Positions 61,101-64,000 of a DNA stretch of 64,000 nt are shown here, piece after piece. A program made the translations under genes and the position numbers. Every line of letters starts with the position of its first letter. The stretch's first letter is position 1. This stretch comes from Hymenolepis diminuta (taxonomy: Eukaryota > Platyhelminthes > Cestoda > Cyclophyllidea > Hymenolepididae). The stretch spans positions 372,001 through 436,000 of the forward strand of contig CAADRB010000028.1 of assembly GCA_900708905.1 (NCBI GenBank), read 5' to 3'. The notes beneath the pieces are model-generated. The model was given only the letters and a program-made list of their open reading frames with translations. It did not search any database and was not told where the DNA came from.

Positions 61101-64000
61101 AATAAGCTAAATATGACAGGAAGTAGCTTTCATCACTTCTATAGAGGGAAAGTACTCTGTCAATTCTTTGATTCGGAAACTATTATTATGCACTTGAGAT
61201 AGCAAATAATAATTAGTTATGGAAACAGGATATTTGTGTTGTAATGTATAGTTAGGCCTACTGTTATAGGATACGTTACAGCTGATTAGACTCTAGAGAG
61301 GGAGAAGACAGAAATTTACAGACAAGACTCGACCACTAACCAGACCAGAATAGCTTTATTGATACAATCAAGAATGTATCTATTAAGAATTGGGTCTGGT
61401 AGGATTGTGATTTGCCAGAGAAGACTTAACCAGTCATTGGACTCCACTATCCGAATGTGTTAATGTATGAATGGTCATATAACGGACCGATCAGTGAATT
61501 TTGATTGGCCTCTCCATGTCATGACCTGTCAGGGTTATGGTGCATAATTAAATATTGAACTTCATGTACACCTCAAAGCATCTTTATCGCCTTTCTTTCA
61601 ATTTAATGTTTGTAATCGCGGGGACGCATGGGGAACTATAAAATAGGAGTAGAGATTTAAATCCAGGGTATCAAAAAAGCCTTATTTTGGGTGTCTGAAT
61701 TCAGCAGACACTTAAAATATACCATATATTGTCTCGAAACCCAATGTCTGATAGTTTAATATTCAGATCCTAAACGCTAGGTTTATTAGAGTGTTCGTAC
61801 ATGTATTTTTCAGTGCTTATTAACCAGTAGATTAAATAAAAGTGTAGATAATCTCATTGCTTCTGCTTATCAAGTAACAGGTGGTTTATATTTACTAAGA
61901 TGTTTTTGTTATGATAGTAACATACTTATCTCCTTCCTTTATGGTTACTCCAATTTAAGAGTTGGGTGATATCAGAAAAGAATAAGTAAATGATCAAAAA
62001 GAGGTGAAGCAAGATTGGCGGGTGTTCACAGGGTCAACAATTTCGCGACGTGAGATATCTATAACCATCATCCCGTACTGCTAAATTGCCAGCCGTAAAT
62101 TAAAACACTTAAGAGTCGTCGAACGCGTCTATTTAATTGAAGTGTAGAAAAGGGCTGTGTCTGTTTTACGAATATTTAATAGACCATAATAACACCGGGG
62201 AGCTCCCAGGACATACTCTGTATCTTTAAGTCTTATAATTTCGAGAGATTACAGTAAATATGATGAGTGGTACAAAAAGCTTATTTGAAGAGTTATTAAA
62301 CATTGAAATCTATCGATACACACGTGACAGTATTAGGTGTTAAGTTAGAACTAAAAATTGGTTTTTACTCTCTTTTCCTGCATATCAGCTGATAAATTTT
62401 GTAAATAATTTTGTTCCCCCTTTAACAATCAAGCTCTGGTATTTCACTCCCTGTTTCTGATTAATTTATTCGGTGTGGTGGCTTCTATATATTAAAGTAA
62501 TCATCATTAGATTAAACACAGACCAATAGTTGTATTGAATGCTCTTATCATTGCCTTATCGTGCGGTAGTTAAAGTTATTATTCTACTTCCTACAAACTG
62601 TGTTATGGCCTCGATTTTATCCGTTCCACTCCTGGTCTCACAACTCCACACTGTCCGAGTTTGACATTTAACCCAATAGTGGTATGTAAGAATCATGGTC
62701 CAATTAGAACTTTATTAAAATACGTCATATAGATAAAATGTATAGAGGAAACAAGAAAGAACATATGCGGAAATAATATGAAGTTTTAATACCGAAATGT
62801 AAAAAGTCCAAAACCGAGCAGAACAGGATGTAATATGATAAGATATAAAATTTAAGCTCTACAGAGTTAAAGGCACAAATAACGTAGGTTAAAAGTGTGG
62901 GTGAAAGTGGAAATGTTGAATTACGTGAATAAAATACAGACTTCGATCATTCAAATGTTCAGCCAATACCCAGCAAGATGTATGAAAGATGGGAACAGGG
63001 ATCAAGAAGCATTAAGGTTACAAATGATGAAAGGGAGCGATCATATCGCCCTGTGTCCGCCCAACCCCACCAGGAGTGATAGCGACCGATGATTATATAA
63101 CCTGACCTATCCAATAACCACACAGCTTCCATTTCGGCTTTCTCATTGGTCTTGTTGGAGTTAGACAGCAACTAACGGTTTGCAGCTAACAATTAGCGAC
63201 AGCAATAACAGTCACCAAATCGTAGCTGTTTGAGTAAGAACTAACAACAATTGTGAAGCAGAACACCAAGAGTTGAGGCTGAGGAAGAGAGGAGATGAGC
63301 AGGAAGCGTAGGAGCCGGTAACTGACAGGCGTGCATTTTTCTTGCTTGGAAAATAAAGATAGCTTTATATGAGTCACTTGCGTAAGGCCAAGCGAGAAAA
63401 TGAGCGCAGATGTGGTTTTTATGTGAAGCGAGGCGGTTATAGAAAAAGGGAGAAATCGATGGGCGCGTTTGGACATGCAGACAGGGGTTATGCATCATAG
63501 GGATATAAAAGACGTCACTCCAACCTCGTGTGCGAAAAATCGAAGTAATCTCATTAGATTATGCGAATGAAAATTAATTCTGGAAATGCATAGATAGTTA
63601 TCCTTCAGTCTACTCTGCGTACAGGCGTGTGCTTCAGTTCAGTTGCTATCCTACTTCTAACACGTTTGGTGTTTATAACAACGTTATATCATTATCTCAC
63701 CCTAATAAGCATGTCTAATCTAACCCAATGTTGTCAAATCAGAATACAAACTGAAGGTATTTTGAAGAACCCATTTTGACCCCAATGGGTCTCAATGATT
63801 AAGTGGCAGTTTGTTTGACTAAAGTTAGTCTCATTAAACTCAAAAATATATCAACTAAGTGAAGGATTTTTAAAATTCTTTTGAATGATTTACTTCAACA
63901 ATTTAGGTGGATATCGTGGTTTTATTTTGATGCTACGAGGCTTCCGTTATCTACATTATATAAAATAGAAGGAAAAGACACAGACTAATATTTAAGGGAA
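49122..64000 (+). CDS. DNM: Classical dynamin GTPase, 5' part (nine exons, 515 aa in window)
   Basis: Exons: 49122-49285, 49321-49394, 49439-49588, 49667-50273, 52367-52502, 53325-53392, 54353-54491, 57548-57705 and 60188-60236. All are GT/AG and phase-consistent. Dynamin pinches off endocytic vesicles at the plasma membrane by GTP-driven constriction. GTPase motifs: GSQSAGKSS (39-47), T66 of GIVTRRP, DLPG (137-140), TKLD (206-209). Later exons give the middle/stalk: [37 protein letters not shown] and [11 protein letters not shown]. The order and spacing match shibire/DNM1-3, not Drp1. The start at 49122 gives [17 protein letters not shown], aligned with the family start; the ATG at 49068 is in frame but less likely. 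The last exon ends just before the PH domain (GNR|GTGAGT). PH, GED and proline-rich exons were not found up to 64000, so the gene continues past the window; the end coordinate is the window edge. Confidence 0.93.
50274..52366 (+). other. Dynamin intron 4
   Basis: 2,093 bp. It starts with GTGGGT, a weaker donor than the others in this gene, and ends TTTTGTTAG. Using it makes [16 protein letters not shown], which aligns with dynamin without a gap; read-through would give a stop after MWVI. The open frames inside (50274-50510, 51981-52184) show no family signature. Confidence 0.8.
52798..52955 (-). repeat. tRNA-derived SINE copy in dynamin intron 5
   Basis: Minus-strand copy of the SINE seen at 36405-36542. 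GCGCCATTCTGCGAATGCGG then AGGAGTTTGATGCCCATCGG corresponds to the B-box side; the tail includes GCACATCCAGTTAGTAGAAC and CACTGGTTGAG. The extended tail (GACGAAATTTG, GGATCCATGATGTCATC) is shared with 56640-56820, so these two copies are longer. Confidence 0.7.
54005..54110 (-). repeat. tRNA-derived SINE copy in dynamin intron 6
   Basis: Minus strand: GGCGGTTCGGCGTTTAACGT (A-box side), GCTCTTCTAC, then TCATGGATCGACTCCCATCA (B box GGATCGACTCCC) and ATGCATACC. The tail is truncated compared with the copies at 52.8 and 56.6 kb. Confidence 0.65.
55790..56335. promoter_or_regulatory. GC-rich island inside dynamin intron 7
   Basis: A stretch clearly richer in G and C than the surrounding intron, with GCGCGTACGCG, TGCGTGCCCCCACACAC and GTGCGTGTGT runs, a hairpin-capable AGCGCAA / TTGCGCT pair at about 55874-55899, and pyrimidine-rich TCTCTCCCTTTCCTCC. 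Open frames exist on both strands but do not agree with any family. It could be an internal promoter or enhancer, an alternative first exon, or a worn repeat. Nothing proves one of these. Confidence 0.3.
56640..56820 (-). repeat. tRNA-derived SINE copy in dynamin intron 7
   Basis: Longest and clearest copy. Minus strand: CCTGGTGGCGCAGTAGCC (A box TGGCGCAGTAG), ATACATCAGCGAAACTAGAG, GTCGAGGGCTCGATGTCC (B box GGGCTCGATGTCC), ACATCAGTGAACTGAATAAC, CACTGGCTGAGTCTG, and a long tail shared with 52798-52955. Confidence 0.75.
57390..57482 (-). repeat. Probable worn SINE fragment before dynamin exon 8
   Basis: CACTGGATGCACATAAATGA then GCATCGATCTCG on the plus strand resembles the GGATGTGCACCGATGGGCAT segment of the SINE family, in the same orientation as the other copies. 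The A-box part is not recognisable. Confidence 0.4.
57706..60187 (+). other. Dynamin intron 8
   Basis: 2,482 bp from AAG|GTAGTA to TTCATTTTAG. It contains a short family D repeat at 58583-58660; otherwise nothing supported. The 80-codon frame at 59311-59553 has no signature. Confidence 0.75.
58575..58660 (+). repeat. Dispersed repeat family D, second copy
   Basis: Partner of 42375-42465: GGAAAAAGGCGCAAGACCCG, TAACTCACAACGGCTCAATT, ATTAGG. Confidence 0.45.
61290..61575 (+). repeat. Dispersed repeat family B, second copy
   Basis: Matches 38050-38360 in the same direction; the best block is GATTTGCCAGAGAAGACTTA. Identity is moderate and the ends are approximate. Confidence 0.45.
63000..63540 (+). 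other. GC-richer patch with TATA-like box, possible repeat or promoter
   Basis: Composition differs from the intron around it. It has an ATTGG/CCAAT pair (about 63108 and 63146), an AATAAA at about 63351-63356, and GGATATAAAAGACGTCACT at 63501, a TATA-like box with a CRE-like TGACG on the minus strand. A mix of poly(A) signal and TATA box is seen in LTR-type repeats, but no paired copy is in the window. Open frames here are unassignable. Confidence 0.25.

Larger units (their letters stand above)
60237..64000 (+). other. Dynamin intron 9, running past the window
   Basis: It begins GTGAGT. No PH-domain coding was found in any forward frame, so the acceptor lies beyond 64000 unless an intervening exon was missed. 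It contains a family B repeat and a GC-richer patch at 63000-63540. Confidence 0.65.

Noticed and set aside
1..64000. CRISPR arrays, phage or bacterial-type operons
   Set aside because: No regularly spaced short repeats, no ribosome-binding-site-led gene clusters; all real genes are intron-split and metazoan.

Overview
The window looks like nuclear DNA of a parasitic flatworm, probably a tapeworm or fluke. The reasons are AT-rich DNA, spliced genes with very short introns (32, 35, 39 and 44 bp) next to long ones, worn Tc1/mariner copies, tRNA-derived SINEs, and metazoan gene families. The taxon is inference, because no rRNA or marker gene is present. All gene models were joined by hand from GT/AG sites, reading phase and family similarity. 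A 13-base run of N (41819-41831) marks an assembly gap.

Layout. Positions 1-24.7 kb are gene-poor. They hold a 249-bp inverted repeat pair (2381-2629 and 4987-5235), copies of a dispersed repeat near 10.5 and 16.9 kb, and two weak isolated exon candidates (9727-9837 and 12521-12567). They could be intergenic or the introns of a gene I cannot resolve. A three-exon leucine-rich-repeat gene lies on the minus strand (24710-26584). A dead 1.3-kb mariner with recognisable ends follows at 27285-28604. An eight-exon RluA-family pseudouridine synthase of the RPUSD4 type is on the minus strand (29767-32685). It is divergent from a complete eight-exon Pumilio gene on the plus strand (33644-41584), with 958 bp between the two start codons. 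From 42 to 49 kb there are only repeats, including a second, internally deleted Tc1/mariner relic with both ends (44340-45401). From 49122 to the right edge runs a classical dynamin gene on the plus strand. Nine exons cover the GTPase, middle and start of the stalk/GED-proximal region (515 residues); the PH, GED and proline-rich exons must lie beyond the window.

The four genes are unrelated in function (axonemal or scaffold LRR protein?, mitochondrial RNA modification, translational repression, endocytic membrane fission), so there is no operon-like logic. I found no CRISPR, phage, secondary-metabolite or other obviously novel system. The most interesting items are the large inverted repeat, the repeat families, the mini-introns (one of which could encode a membrane segment if retained), and a GC-rich island within a dynamin intron.
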